In this document: piece after piece, positions 34,966 through 43,690 of the stretch
How positions within the stretch are numbered: the first letter of the stretch is position 1
Layout of the letters: each line of letters begins with the position of its first letter
DNA from: Clostridium oryzae
GTDB lineage: Bacteria > Bacillota > Clostridia > Clostridiales > Clostridiaceae
DNA length: 64,000 nt
Reading direction: 5' to 3'
NCBI RefSeq assembly: GCF_002029235.1
Contig: NZ_MZGV01000001.1
Location: 1-64,000 of the forward strand
Position numbers and translations under genes: made by a program
Notes under the pieces: generated by a model
What the model was told of the DNA's origin: nothing
The model's input: only the letters and a program-made list of their open reading frames with translations
Database searches by the model: none

Positions 34966-35042
34966 AATTAAATCTGATAATCAGCAGAAAATCTTTTAAA
35001 AACTATGGAAAGCTTTTTTAGAGCAAAGAGAAAAGAGAAGGT

Positions 35043-35069
35043 AAAAAATCGGCGGAAGCCGATTTTTTT
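35043..35069 (+). terminator. Terminator downstream of the PanE-like gene
   Basis: The stem AATCGGC / GCCGATT (35047-35053 with 35058-35064) is flanked by A6 and T7. The loop differs from the near-identical stem at 2589. Confidence 0.88.
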
Positions 35070-35077
35070 AGGGAAAT

Positions 35078-35220
35078 ATTGTGGCACGAAGGAGATATAG
35101 AGTGAATTTAGCAATTGTTAGCAAATTTTCGTTAAGATTAGGGCAGTGTTTGAGGCGTAGCCGAGTTTGCGCTAATTAGGAGATTTACATAAAGTGTATG
35201 TGTTACTAAAAGAATGTAAC
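35078..35220 (+). repeat. Family 1 repeat, eroded copy (b)
   Basis: Same orientation as the copy at 23233. It shares GAGTGAATTTAGCAATT, CGTTAAGAT and the tip TTTGAGGCGTAGCCGAGTTT, but lacks about 15 bases of the left arm and has degraded outer arms. It lies in the 506-base gap between two convergent genes, which otherwise contains the terminators and the family 2 repeat. Confidence 0.75.
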
Positions 35221-35346
35221 TATATTATATATGAAGTAATATGAAAATAGCTCTTAAGAAAATACTAATAAACCAATAAACAAGAAAAATAATTTGGGAG
35301 AAGAAATATAGAAAATAATGCTTTGTAAATGCATAGAGCCGGCATA

Positions 35347-35409
35347 GGGAAGGAAGTGGTTGGAGGAGGCATTTTCCAGCCGACGGAAATCACTTCCTTC
35401 CCCTTTTTT
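35347..35409 (+). terminator. Strong hairpin with T-run, possibly a minimal family 1 element
   Basis: A perfect 12-bp stem GGGAAGGAAGTG / CACTTCCTTCCC (35347-35358 with 35391-35402) is followed by T6 that touches the corA stop on the other strand. The interior holds GGAGGCATTT and CAGCCGAC. These match the sequences that lie just inside the outer arms of the full family 1 copy at 39323. It may be a family 1 copy with its middle deleted, again with a different but complementary outer arm. Confidence 0.65.
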
Positions 35410-36361
35410 ACATATTAAACCACCCTTTTTTCTTGAATAGGATAAACATAGATACAATGATAGCAAGCATTATAAAAAGTACAATAAAATATCCATAACG
35501 ATATGTAAGCTCAGGCATAAATGAAAAATTCATACCGTAAACTCCGGCGATGAAGGTTACTGGAACGAATATAGTAGTTATCGCAGTAAAAAACATCATA
35601 ATTTTATTCATCTTATCAGAGGTCATAGACATATAGCTGTCTCTCAAATCTGATGTCATTAACAGACTGGATTCAATAATCTCGGATAGTCTAAGCAGAT
35701 GATCATAAATATCAGCAAAATAAGCATGCCTGTTTTTGTGCTGGGATAGATGTTCAGAAGTTATTATTCTGTAAAGCAAATCCCGCATTTGATTTATTAT
35801 TCTTCTAAGCTTTAGAAGATCGTTTCTGGTTGAAAAAATCTTATCGATAAAATATTTGCCGTCTCTGCTTACTTCTATCTCTTCAAGATCAGTTATACGG
35901 TCTTCAATCTCATAAACAGGTGGAAAATAGTTATCAACAAGCTCATCGAATATTTCATATTCTATGTAAATTATGCCTTCCTTAAGTAAATGAGGACTTT
36001 TTGTAATAACATTTTTTATATGTTCAAATTCCTCTAATGAATCCTTATGAAAAGATACTATAAAGTTGTTTCCTGCAAACATATCAACTTCTGTTGAGGT
36101 AAGGGTAGCATTATTTAATGCATGTATTACAAAAAAATTATAATTTTCATATTTATCTACTTTTGGACGTTGTAAATAATGAAGACAATCCTCTATGGCT
36201 AGTGGATGAAAATTAAAGAAGGTGCTAAGAAGTTCGCTTTCTTCATGAGTAGGACAATCAAAATCAACCCAGTACCATTTAATATTCTTTGAATTAATCT
36301 CATTAAGAGATATATTTTCCATTAATTTCATATCTATAGTTAAAGCTAATGTGTAAATCAT
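35408..36361 (-). CDS. corA: CorA family divalent cation (Mg2+) transporter
   Basis: This 317-residue channel has a large cytoplasmic N-terminal domain and two C-terminal membrane helices. The signature GMN sits in AGVYGMNFSFMPELTYRYG between them; the stalk helix precedes it with TSDLRDSYMSMTSDKMNKIM. The expected role is Mg2+ (or Co2+/Ni2+) influx as a pentamer. ATG follows GAGGAG on the minus strand. It is convergent with the PanE-like gene and divergent from yceG, with which it shares a 180-base promoter region. Confidence 0.94.
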   Translation of the reverse strand: MIYTLALTIDMKLMENISLNEINSKNIKWYWVDFDCPTHEESELLSTFFNFHPLAIEDCLHYLQRPKVDKYENYNFFVIHALNNATLTSTEVDMFAGNNFIVSFHKDSLEEFEHIKNVITKSPHLLKEGIIYIEYEIFDELVDNYFPPVYEIEDRITDLEEIEVSRDGKYFIDKIFSTRNDLLKLRRIINQMRDLLYRIITSEHLSQHKNRHAYFADIYDHLLRLSEIIESSLLMTSDLRDSYMSMTSDKMNKIMMFFTAITTIFVPVTFIAGVYGMNFSFMPELTYRYGYFIVLFIMLAIIVSMFILFKKKGWFNM

Positions 36362-36541
36362 ATAATCTCTCCTCTAAAAGAATTATATCATAAAATAATT
36401 AACAAAAAATGATATATTTTTGTTTAAAAATGAATTATAGCCATTCAAATTTGTAAAAAAAATGATATACTATATTTAGGCTTTTATAATATGGGAGACT
36501 AAGCTTTGTAAAAGACAGTATGGAAGGGAAGAGGTGTCATC

Positions 36542-38182
36542 ATGGAAAAGAATATGTTAGATAAGCTGGATATACAGGCTGTCAACACAGAGCTAACTGA
36601 TGATGTATTGAGAGATTTAAAAACACCTATTAAAAATAGAAAAGGGTTTAAATATGATTCTTATGTGGTAACTATACCTAGATATTTTTATAGATTCATT
36701 GGAATAAGTTCTACTGAAGATGAGTATTATGATTTTTTATATAAATTAGATAGAGATTTGAAAATTTTCACTAGAAATTATTTGAGATTTGATAAGGGCC
36801 TAGACGGTAATATAAGTATAACTATACAAAATAAATTAAATGATATTTGGAATAAAATAAATATAGAGGAAATAAGCAATAGTTCATTAATTATTGAACA
36901 ATTGGATAAATTGTCCTTATTCCCCAATATGCAAAATAAGTCCTTTGGACTGCAGGTAAAAAATTACTTAAAGTTTATGTTGGATTATTATATAAAGACT
37001 GTAGAAAATGTAAATAATGAAAAAGTTAAAATGGTAGTTAGCTATTGTATTTACTGGTTGAATATATATGCTAAAAACCTTTTTGAAGGTTTCAATTATG
37101 AGATGATAAATCCCAAAGTCCTGTATTATGGAGATATGACATCTGAAGAGGCATTTTTTGTAACATTACTTTCTTCATTGGGCTGCGATGTACTTTACTA
37201 TAATCCTGAGAAAGCAGGAGCAATTGAACAGGTAGATAAATTTAAAGTTTTTTCTAAAGAGATAGAATATATATATAAAATGCCTCCAAAAGAATTTCCT
37301 AAGGAACTCAAAGGAAGAGTAAAGACTTCAGCCTTTACTGCTAAAGAGGAGTTGGATAAGACGCTTTACGAAGCAGGAGGAAGTTTTTATAGACCTTGGC
37401 AGTTTGCTGACTATAGCGTTGCGTCGGTAACTATGAAAACTACTTATGAAGAAATAAATATATGGGCAAAAGAAAAAGCTTATGTAAGAGACGGATGGAA
37501 AGCAGAAGCCAATACAGTTTACATTCCTAACTTGTTTGCCAAGGTAAGCGGAACTCATGAGGATGTAGAAAAATATTATAAAGAGCTTACGGATATTTTA
37601 AATTTGAAGAAAACCATACTTATCAAGGAGCTTCCATTTACAGACGTTACACCTTTAGAGTATGGAAAGCTTGAGTATGTTTATCCAGAGCGCGGCGGAG
37701 AGTTTGATATTAATAAGCTTATAAATGCCTCATGGTGGAAATATAAAGAGCTAAGGAAAGGCCTGCAAATAGCTATGGCTGAGAAGATAAGAGATTTATG
37801 TATAAATCCTGTTATCTATAATGTAGAGAATGAAGAAATTAGGGATTTTCAAGTAGACATATTCTCTGTGCTTATAAATTTAAAAACCAATCTGCTTCAT
37901 CTGTTGCAGGATTTTGATTATCCGGATGATATTCCTAAAATAATCATCTATAATAATGAGCAGAATGGAAATATATCCTATGAGGATAGTATAACACTAG
38001 CATTCATGAATTCTATGGGTACCGATATAATAATTTACAATCCTTCGGGATATAATGATATTGAACAATATGTATATGCGGATTCTTATGATAGCCACAG
38101 ACTTGAAAAAATGAGTTTTAATCTTCCGCTTAAAAAATATGAGGAGAAAAAAGGTTTTTTTAAAAGTTTATTTCACTTTTAG
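36542..38182 (+). CDS. yceG: YceG family protein (putative component of Ter-type module)
   Basis: This 546-residue protein matches the YceG_bac family, which in Bacillus subtilis lies next to yceH (telA) in the yceCDEFGH stress operon. It carries N-terminal PRYFYRFIGISSTEDEYYDFLY, a middle segment KVLYYGDMTSEEAFFVTLLSSLG and C-terminal NPSGYNDIEQYV. No membrane segment or known enzymatic motif is obvious. It precedes telA by 39 bases and is surely co-transcribed. TerD- and TerC-type partners are absent from this window. Function is unknown; relatives are linked to tellurite and cell-envelope stress. Confidence 0.8.
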   Translation: MEKNMLDKLDIQAVNTELTDDVLRDLKTPIKNRKGFKYDSYVVTIPRYFYRFIGISSTEDEYYDFLYKLDRDLKIFTRNYLRFDKGLDGNISITIQNKLNDIWNKINIEEISNSSLIIEQLDKLSLFPNMQNKSFGLQVKNYLKFMLDYYIKTVENVNNEKVKMVVSYCIYWLNIYAKNLFEGFNYEMINPKVLYYGDMTSEEAFFVTLLSSLGCDVLYYNPEKAGAIEQVDKFKVFSKEIEYIYKMPPKEFPKELKGRVKTSAFTAKEELDKTLYEAGGSFYRPWQFADYSVASVTMKTTYEEINIWAKEKAYVRDGWKAEANTVYIPNLFAKVSGTHEDVEKYYKELTDILNLKKTILIKELPFTDVTPLEYGKLEYVYPERGGEFDINKLINASWWKYKELRKGLQIAMAEKIRDLCINPVIYNVENEEIRDFQVDIFSVLINLKTNLLHLLQDFDYPDDIPKIIIYNNEQNGNISYEDSITLAFMNSMGTDIIIYNPSGYNDIEQYVYADSYDSHRLEKMSFNLPLKKYEEKKGFFKSLFHF

Positions 38183-38221
38183 ATAAATCAATTATATATA
38201 ATGTAATGAGGAGTTGTGAGA

Positions 38222-39322
38222 ATGGAAAATAATCAGATAACAGAAGTTAAAGAAGACGATTTTCAACAAAAAGCTGTAAGTATTACTGAACAGTTAAAAA
38301 CGTCCCCAGAGGTACTGAAGATAGCAGGGTCCATAGATGTAAAAAATCCTAATATGATAATGGAATATGGTAATGGTCCTGCTCAGGAAATATCAAAATT
38401 CGCTGATCAAATTTTAAGAACAATAAAAAATAATAGTATGGAAAACTCAAGTATAATGATAAAACAACTTACAACTATAATGAAAAAATTTGATAGACAA
38501 GATTTTGAAGATCAGCCACAGGGCTTTTTTGGCAAGTTATTTAATAAACCTGCTAAAGCTATTGAAAAGATAATGGGTAAATATAAGACTATTGGTTCTG
38601 AGATAGATACAATATACACTCAGTTAGGTTCTTACAAGAAAGAGATAAGTGATTCTAATGTAATGCTTGATAATATGTATGATCAGAATGTTAAATACTA
38701 TCAGGAGTTAGAAAAGTATGTTGTGGCAGGAAATATGGCAGCTGAAAAGCTTGAAAAGGAAACTATTCCTGCGCTGGAAGTTAAGGCACAGGAAACAAAT
38801 GATCAGATGGATCTTATAAATGTTGAGAACGCGAAGACTGCTCTAGAGATGTTTAAGCAGAGACTTTACGATTTGGAAACAGCTAAGATGGTTTCGCTTC
38901 AAACTGCTCCGCAGATAAGGATGATACAGAGAGGAAACTATAAGCTTATAGCTAAGATACATTCAGCGTTTATTATTACAATACCAGTATTTAAAGGAGG
39001 CATTGTACAAGCAGTTGCACTTAAGAGACAACAGCTTGTAACAGATTCATTAACAGAATTAGATAGAACTACTAACGAGCTGCTGCTTAAAAATGCTGAA
39101 AACATTAAAAACCAGAGCATAGATATTGCAAAACTTACTAGCGGACCGAGTGTAAAGATAGAAACTCTTGAAAAAACCTGGAGTACTATTATGGAAGGTA
39201 TAGAGGAAACTAGAAGAATTGAAGAGGAGAATAAGAGACTTAGAGAAGAAGGCTTACTTAAACTTGAAGATATGACCCAGAAGATAAAAAATAAATCCTT
39301 AAACCCTTCATCAAATAGCTAA
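38222..39322 (+). CDS. telA: TelA family toxic anion resistance protein
   Basis: This 366-residue, largely helical cytoplasmic protein has family motifs including FFGKLFNKPAKAIEKIMGKY, the YYQELEKYVVAGNMAAEKL block and AFIITIPVFKGGIVQAVALK. The charged C-terminal tail (ETRRIEEENKRLREEGLLKL) is a predicted coiled coil. ATG 38222 is preferred over GTG 38216 because GAGGAG lies eight bases before it. The homologue in B. subtilis is YceH. The name comes from plasmid tellurite resistance; the biochemical role is not established. Confidence 0.9.
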   Translation: MENNQITEVKEDDFQQKAVSITEQLKTSPEVLKIAGSIDVKNPNMIMEYGNGPAQEISKFADQILRTIKNNSMENSSIMIKQLTTIMKKFDRQDFEDQPQGFFGKLFNKPAKAIEKIMGKYKTIGSEIDTIYTQLGSYKKEISDSNVMLDNMYDQNVKYYQELEKYVVAGNMAAEKLEKETIPALEVKAQETNDQMDLINVENAKTALEMFKQRLYDLETAKMVSLQTAPQIRMIQRGNYKLIAKIHSAFIITIPVFKGGIVQAVALKRQQLVTDSLTELDRTTNELLLKNAENIKNQSIDIAKLTSGPSVKIETLEKTWSTIMEGIEETRRIEEENKRLREEGLLKLEDMTQKIKNKSLNPSSNS

Positions 39323-39516
39323 TAAAAAATGGTTACACCCTATGTCGGCTAGTTCCGCTCATTAAGCAATTTTACCGCATCTTTTAGTCAAATTTCCTAA
39401 TGGCTCATAACTCGGCTGCGCCTCAAACAATTCGCCATCTTAACGGAAATTTGCCTAAAAGACACGGATAATTGCTAAACTCGCTCCAAATGCCTCCGTC
39501 GGGTGTAACCATTTTT
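39323..39516 (-). repeat. Family 1 long-hairpin repeat, full copy (c), inverted
   Basis: The reverse complement of this 194-base element aligns with 23233-23423 along almost its whole length. The outer arms are GGTTACACCC (39330-39339) and GGGTGTAACC (39501-39510), compared with GATTACATC/GATGTAATC in the other copy. At least two arm positions changed on both sides so that pairing is kept. It is flanked by A6 and T5 and starts one base after the telA stop, between convergent genes. Confidence 0.85.
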
Positions 39517-39610
39517 AATGCCCTAACTCTTAATATTCACAAAATACTCTTATTATACTGTTTCTGTTGCCTTCTTATCTTAATTAACTAATTTCAATCT
39601 CTTTACTCTT

Positions 39611-40534
39611 CTAATTGTTTTCACCTATGTTATCGTAGATAACTCTGATGCTCAACCCCTGATTGTAATTACCAAAATTCTTACCGAATATAGTTAGTCC
39701 GCCAATATGTTCAGCATTATCTGGTACGCTGAGTCTGAAGTTCAAATCACTTTTATGATTTAAGTTTAACTCATCTAACGTTATATCTGAAATTTTAAGT
39801 CCGTCAATAAAGGTTCCGAACTTATTAATTGATAGAAGTTTTAAAAGTCCATATTGGTTCCAAGCTGGTATCCACCAAGCTGGAGTAAGCAAGCCTCTTG
39901 ACTCGCCGTAATCGCCAGGACTGGTCCAACTTCCGAGATATGTTCCGTTTAGGCTGAAAAATATATCAGAAGGCCAGATACTGCAATTACCAGGTGCTTC
40001 TGAACTTATTTCCATAGAAATTTGTATCTCAGAGAACTCTTGACCAGGTTTTAGATAGTTTGGTATTTTATATTCAACAAAACCTTTTGTAAACCATAGA
40101 ATATCACAGTCTATTCTTTCAGGAGCTGCAAAGTACGATGGATTATCAACTTCACCTATTAATGCGTCCTTCGTAGCAAGTCCGCAGGTAGGAGATATTT
40201 CATAGGATGTATAATGTCCTATGCCAAGTTCAACTTCATATGAATTAGGTATTTCCTGTTCGCCTATGTCGATAATAAATTTATCCTCATGAAGATAGCA
40301 TATCTTTTGTATTCCATGTTTTGCTGTAAGAGTACTTATTTTTATAAGTCCACAGTCCTCTAATTTTTTAATGTGCATTGTTATAGCACCATTAGTTAAT
40401 TTTAATTTTTCGGCTATGTCGTTCATATTTAACTGCTTATACTCAGCAAGAAGATTCAGTATTTCAAGCCGTATATCGGAACTAAGAGCTTTGAATAGCG
40501 GCAAGCCTTCCTGCAGATTTGAAATGTGTATCAT
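39611..40534 (-). CDS. ArsR-type winged-helix regulator with large C-terminal domain
   Basis: The first 90 residues form an ArsR-like winged helix (LFKALSSDIRLEILNLL, then MNDIAEKLKLTNGAITMHIK). The remaining 215 residues look beta-rich (FFSLNGTYLGSWTSPGDYGE, PAWWIPAWNQYGLLKLLSIN) and may bind a ligand. The exact domain name is not certain to me. No metal-site cysteines are present in the usual ArsR positions. ATG 40534 is chosen because GAGGTG lies six bases upstream; GTG 40543 overlaps that site. It is a monocistronic minus-strand gene. Relatives in Firmicutes often sit near sugar genes, so a carbohydrate effector is possible. Confidence 0.75.
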   Translation of the reverse strand: MIHISNLQEGLPLFKALSSDIRLEILNLLAEYKQLNMNDIAEKLKLTNGAITMHIKKLEDCGLIKISTLTAKHGIQKICYLHEDKFIIDIGEQEIPNSYEVELGIGHYTSYEISPTCGLATKDALIGEVDNPSYFAAPERIDCDILWFTKGFVEYKIPNYLKPGQEFSEIQISMEISSEAPGNCSIWPSDIFFSLNGTYLGSWTSPGDYGESRGLLTPAWWIPAWNQYGLLKLLSINKFGTFIDGLKISDITLDELNLNHKSDLNFRLSVPDNAEHIGGLTIFGKNFGNYNQGLSIRVIYDNIGENN

Positions 40535-40729
40535 TATTGTCACCTCTATTAAAAAAATGTTGAAAACGATTATAGCGTAAAACTTCCTATTACTACTATA
40601 ACATAAAAATCGCTAAAATACATTATAATATACTTTATTAAAAAATAAAATATTTAATGGTAAGGTAAATTAATATATATAGTATGAAGTAAACAGTTGA
40701 AGTTGAATTGATAACAGATTAAGGAACAG

Positions 40730-40794
40730 AGATAATAGAGAAGTGAAGGTGAAATTCAGCATTAGTTGGCACAATCTCATCCTCCACTTTCTAT
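40730..40794 (-). repeat. Degraded family 2 repeat downstream of the phosphodiesterase gene
   Basis: GAGAAGTGAAGGTGAAATTCAGC is visible (split here as AGAAGTGAAGG and GAAATTCAGC), with the partner arm CCACTTTCTATT touching the stop of the gene at 40795. The centre is diverged. The 260-base gap 40535-40794 otherwise holds only AT-rich promoter-like sequence for the gene at 39611. Confidence 0.45.
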
Positions 40795-41523
40795 TTATAA
40801 TAATTTTCTGAGTTTACCAGGGTAATTAGTTATTATTCCATCTACATCATATGAAATAAACTTCTTCATAGTGGCTTCATCATTTACAGTAAACACATTT
40901 ACGAAGAGATTAGCTTTATGACACTCCTTTATAATTTCTTCATTGACTGAATAGTGAGCAGGATGAATTCCATCAGCATGCACTGTTTTGCAGTAATCAT
41001 ATGGATGATATAAATAATCCATATAAAGGAGACCAATTTTAACGTCTCTGTTCATACCATCAAGGATTTGACGGCATTTAAGCATCGAATAGTGGTTAAA
41101 GCCTGAAAACATAACTCTGTCTAGTAATCCATATTCATCAATTAAGTTTATTAACTTCTCTTCAATGTTAGGATATGGAATTTTTCCATTCTTTATTTCA
41201 AAATTTATACGTACATCTGACGCTTTAGCAAGCATCAGCAGTTCATCTACTCTTGGAATACGTTCTTTTTTAAATTTTTTATCTTTCCACATACCTGCAT
41301 CTAATTTTTTTAATTCTGAATAGGTATAATCTTTTAAAAATCCAGCAGCACCTGTTGTTCTTTTTAATTTTTCATCGTGCATTATCATAAGAACTCCATC
41401 AGCTGACATCTGTACATCAGTTTCTACATAATCTGTGCCTTGTTCAATAGCATTTTTAAAAGATATCATAGTATTTTCCGGGAAATCTCCGCTAGCTCCC
41501 CTATGGGCATGAATTTTTACCAT
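40795..41523 (-). CDS. Glycerophosphodiester phosphodiesterase
   Basis: This 242-residue TIM-barrel enzyme hydrolyses glycerophosphodiesters to glycerol 3-phosphate and an alcohol. Catalytic motifs are HAHRGASGDFPENT near the start, ETDVQMSADGVLMIMHD (metal-binding Glu/Asp and catalytic His) and NFEIK. No signal peptide is present, so it acts in the cytoplasm. ATG follows AGAGGTAG. It lies 15 bases after the SUV3-like helicase gene and is co-transcribed with it. Confidence 0.93.
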   Translation of the reverse strand: MVKIHAHRGASGDFPENTMISFKNAIEQGTDYVETDVQMSADGVLMIMHDEKLKRTTGAAGFLKDYTYSELKKLDAGMWKDKKFKKERIPRVDELLMLAKASDVRINFEIKNGKIPYPNIEEKLINLIDEYGLLDRVMFSGFNHYSMLKCRQILDGMNRDVKIGLLYMDYLYHPYDYCKTVHADGIHPAHYSVNEEIIKECHKANLFVNVFTVNDEATMKKFISYDVDGIITNYPGKLRKLL

Positions 41524-41538
41524 ATTTTATCTACCTCT

Positions 41539-43557
41539 TTACTTGTTAAAACTATTTAATTCAAAAGCTTCACTATCGAAATCAACGTAGTCACTGTAAC
41601 CACTATTATAGCAGCTGTCACATATATCATACTTATAGTTCCATGGAAGAAGCATACCACAGCTTTTGCAGTGCCGTCTGAATTTTTGAATGCTTTCTTT
41701 TAAATGTCTATCAATCAAATTTGCAATTCTAGAACGTTCTCCTGTAAGCCAAGATTCATCCATTTCAAGATTAAAGCTTTTAGAAAAAGAATAATATAAA
41801 TTTATTTTCCTGTAGTAAATTTCAAGTTTTAATAATTCTTCCGATGGGCAATCTGGTTTATAAACGCAGTTATTGCCTTCAGCTAGGAGTTTTAAATAAT
41901 CTTTCCATAGATATAGAAGTTCTGATTCTGTTTCATCAAAAGGCATATTGATTGCTCTGAAAATATCTGCCTTTTCTAACTTTTTGTAAAGATTCATTTG
42001 CTTTATTATGGTGATAAGACTTATATATCTATCTATATTTATTTTTTCGTAGAAATCCTCAGGAGTATCTATTGAAGCCCATACCTTAAGCAGTGTTTCA
42101 AGCTCGCCATCGACTTTTAAGATATCTTCTGTAGGTGAAATAAACACTTTATTTATCGGATTCTCATAGCAGATAAGAGAATTTGTTATAAACTTTTTAC
42201 TCTCAGAATATAAAGAATTAACAAAACCCTCTTCATATATACCTTTCCTTCCAGCTCTGCCGGCTATCTGTTTTATCTCGCTAGTAAGCAGAGGACGAAC
42301 TTTTTCACCGTCAAATTTGTCCATTTCGAGAAAAACAATTCGTCTTATAGGAAGATTTACCCCCATGCCTATTGCATCAGTAGATACTAAGACACTACTT
42401 TCTTTATCAAGAAATTTTTTGAATTGAAGTCTTCGGGTTTCAGGAGGAAGACTACCATATATAAGGCTGCAGCTTATATTTTTCTCTTCAAGTGCAGCAG
42501 CAGCAGCTAAAACAGATTTTCTTGAAAAAACTATTAGAGCATCGCCTTCGCGTACGGACGAAGAAAATCTAAAATCATTGCTTTCAACTGTAAGCTCAGT
42601 ATCTCTTTTATGTGTTACAATCTCAAAACTGTCTTCGCAGTTTTGAACTAACGTTTTTACTATGTCTGTAGCGTGCAGGGCACAGCATATATGAACCTCT
42701 TTAGCTCTTACACCGAGGATAGCACGAGTCCATGCAGCACCTCTGTCAGGATCTGAAAGCATTTGAGCCTCATCAATAACTGCAACCTCATAATCTCTGC
42801 TTAAATCAACTTTTTCTACAGTAGAAGCAATATGATTAGCACCTTCAACTATGATTTCTTCTTCACCTGTTTTTAAGCTGCAGGGAACATTTACAGAATT
42901 AAGCTTATCAAATATTTCAAGTGCCAAAAGTCTTAGTGGGGCAAGATATAATCCATTTTCTGCTTCCATAAGCCTCTTTATAGACAAATAAGTTTTACCA
43001 GAATTCGTACCGCCTTCATGAATGAAAAATTGACGCTTTAGAGCTCTAGCTTCAGTAAATTCGTCTTTAGGGTGTTCAGGAAAGGCTTTTCTTATATCTT
43101 CACTTAGTACTTTTGGCACAAAACGAAGCTTGTATGTGTCAAGTATTCCGTTTCGATAATAATATTTCAGATTCTTTTCATTATCAAGAATTTCATCAAA
43201 GGTATGGGATAACGACAGTCTTTTTGAATATTCCTCCCATATCAGCTTAGAAGACTCTAACATGATGTTCTTTACAAAATTAACATCCTGGTGAAGAAAG
43301 TCTAAATCATTTTCTACTAATTTAATTTGTAATTGGAGTGCATTTTTTTCTCTTAGCTCTTTAGCCTTGAGTTTTCTTTTACCGTTAAATTCACTAAAAA
43401 GTTTCTTATTGTACGTATACTCCGCTATAATAGAATCTATCCAGTTTAAGTGACGAATAAATATTTTTTCAGATTCAACAAGAAATTGTTTGTCGCCTTG
43501 TTCATATTTAATCTTAAATACTTTATTTTCTTCTTTGATGCTATCTATTAGTTTCAT
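41539..43557 (-). CDS. SUV3-like DExH RNA helicase with C-terminal zinc ribbon
   Basis: This 672-residue superfamily 2 helicase resembles mitochondrial SUV3. It has motif I GGTNSGKTYLSIKR, Ia YLAPLRLLALEIFD, II VIDEAQML, III CALHAT, V VSTDAIGMGVNLP and VI QIAGRAGRKG. The N-terminal 150 residues are helical and charged. The C-terminus carries a CxxC-x15-CxxC zinc ribbon (CKSCG ... CDSCY), not typical of SUV3 itself. SUV3 works with an RNase in mitochondria; no such partner is adjacent here. ATG follows AAAGGAG at a rather long distance of about 12 bases. Confidence 0.88.
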   Translation of the reverse strand: MKLIDSIKEENKVFKIKYEQGDKQFLVESEKIFIRHLNWIDSIIAEYTYNKKLFSEFNGKRKLKAKELREKNALQLQIKLVENDLDFLHQDVNFVKNIMLESSKLIWEEYSKRLSLSHTFDEILDNEKNLKYYYRNGILDTYKLRFVPKVLSEDIRKAFPEHPKDEFTEARALKRQFFIHEGGTNSGKTYLSIKRLMEAENGLYLAPLRLLALEIFDKLNSVNVPCSLKTGEEEIIVEGANHIASTVEKVDLSRDYEVAVIDEAQMLSDPDRGAAWTRAILGVRAKEVHICCALHATDIVKTLVQNCEDSFEIVTHKRDTELTVESNDFRFSSSVREGDALIVFSRKSVLAAAAALEEKNISCSLIYGSLPPETRRLQFKKFLDKESSVLVSTDAIGMGVNLPIRRIVFLEMDKFDGEKVRPLLTSEIKQIAGRAGRKGIYEEGFVNSLYSESKKFITNSLICYENPINKVFISPTEDILKVDGELETLLKVWASIDTPEDFYEKINIDRYISLITIIKQMNLYKKLEKADIFRAINMPFDETESELLYLWKDYLKLLAEGNNCVYKPDCPSEELLKLEIYYRKINLYYSFSKSFNLEMDESWLTGERSRIANLIDRHLKESIQKFRRHCKSCGMLLPWNYKYDICDSCYNSGYSDYVDFDSEAFELNSFNK

Positions 43558-43599
43558 ATCGTATAGTCACTCCTTTAAAGGAAAATAAATTAATTAGTC

Positions 43600-43690
43600 A
43601 TGCCCGATGAAGAATAAGGCACTACTGATGAAATTCTGCTGTGCAGAACTTCCGACATAACTAATTAAGGATTCTTAATTCCTAATTTAT
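43600..43690 (-). repeat. Family 2 hairpin repeat at the stop of the GAF gene
   Basis: A stem GAAATTCTGC / GCAGAACTTC (about 43624-43648) is followed by TAATTAAGGATTCTTAATTCC that abuts the stop of the minus-strand gene at 43691. Confidence 0.6.

Noticed and set aside
36542-38182. YceG named after the E. coli lytic transglycosylase MltG/YceG
   Set aside because: The sequence has no membrane helix or YceG/MltG transglycosylase motif; it matches the Bacillus YceG family next to TelA.
23233-39516. Repeats considered as a CRISPR array
   Set aside because: Copies are about 190 bp, scattered over 16 kb, in both orientations and not separated by regular spacers.
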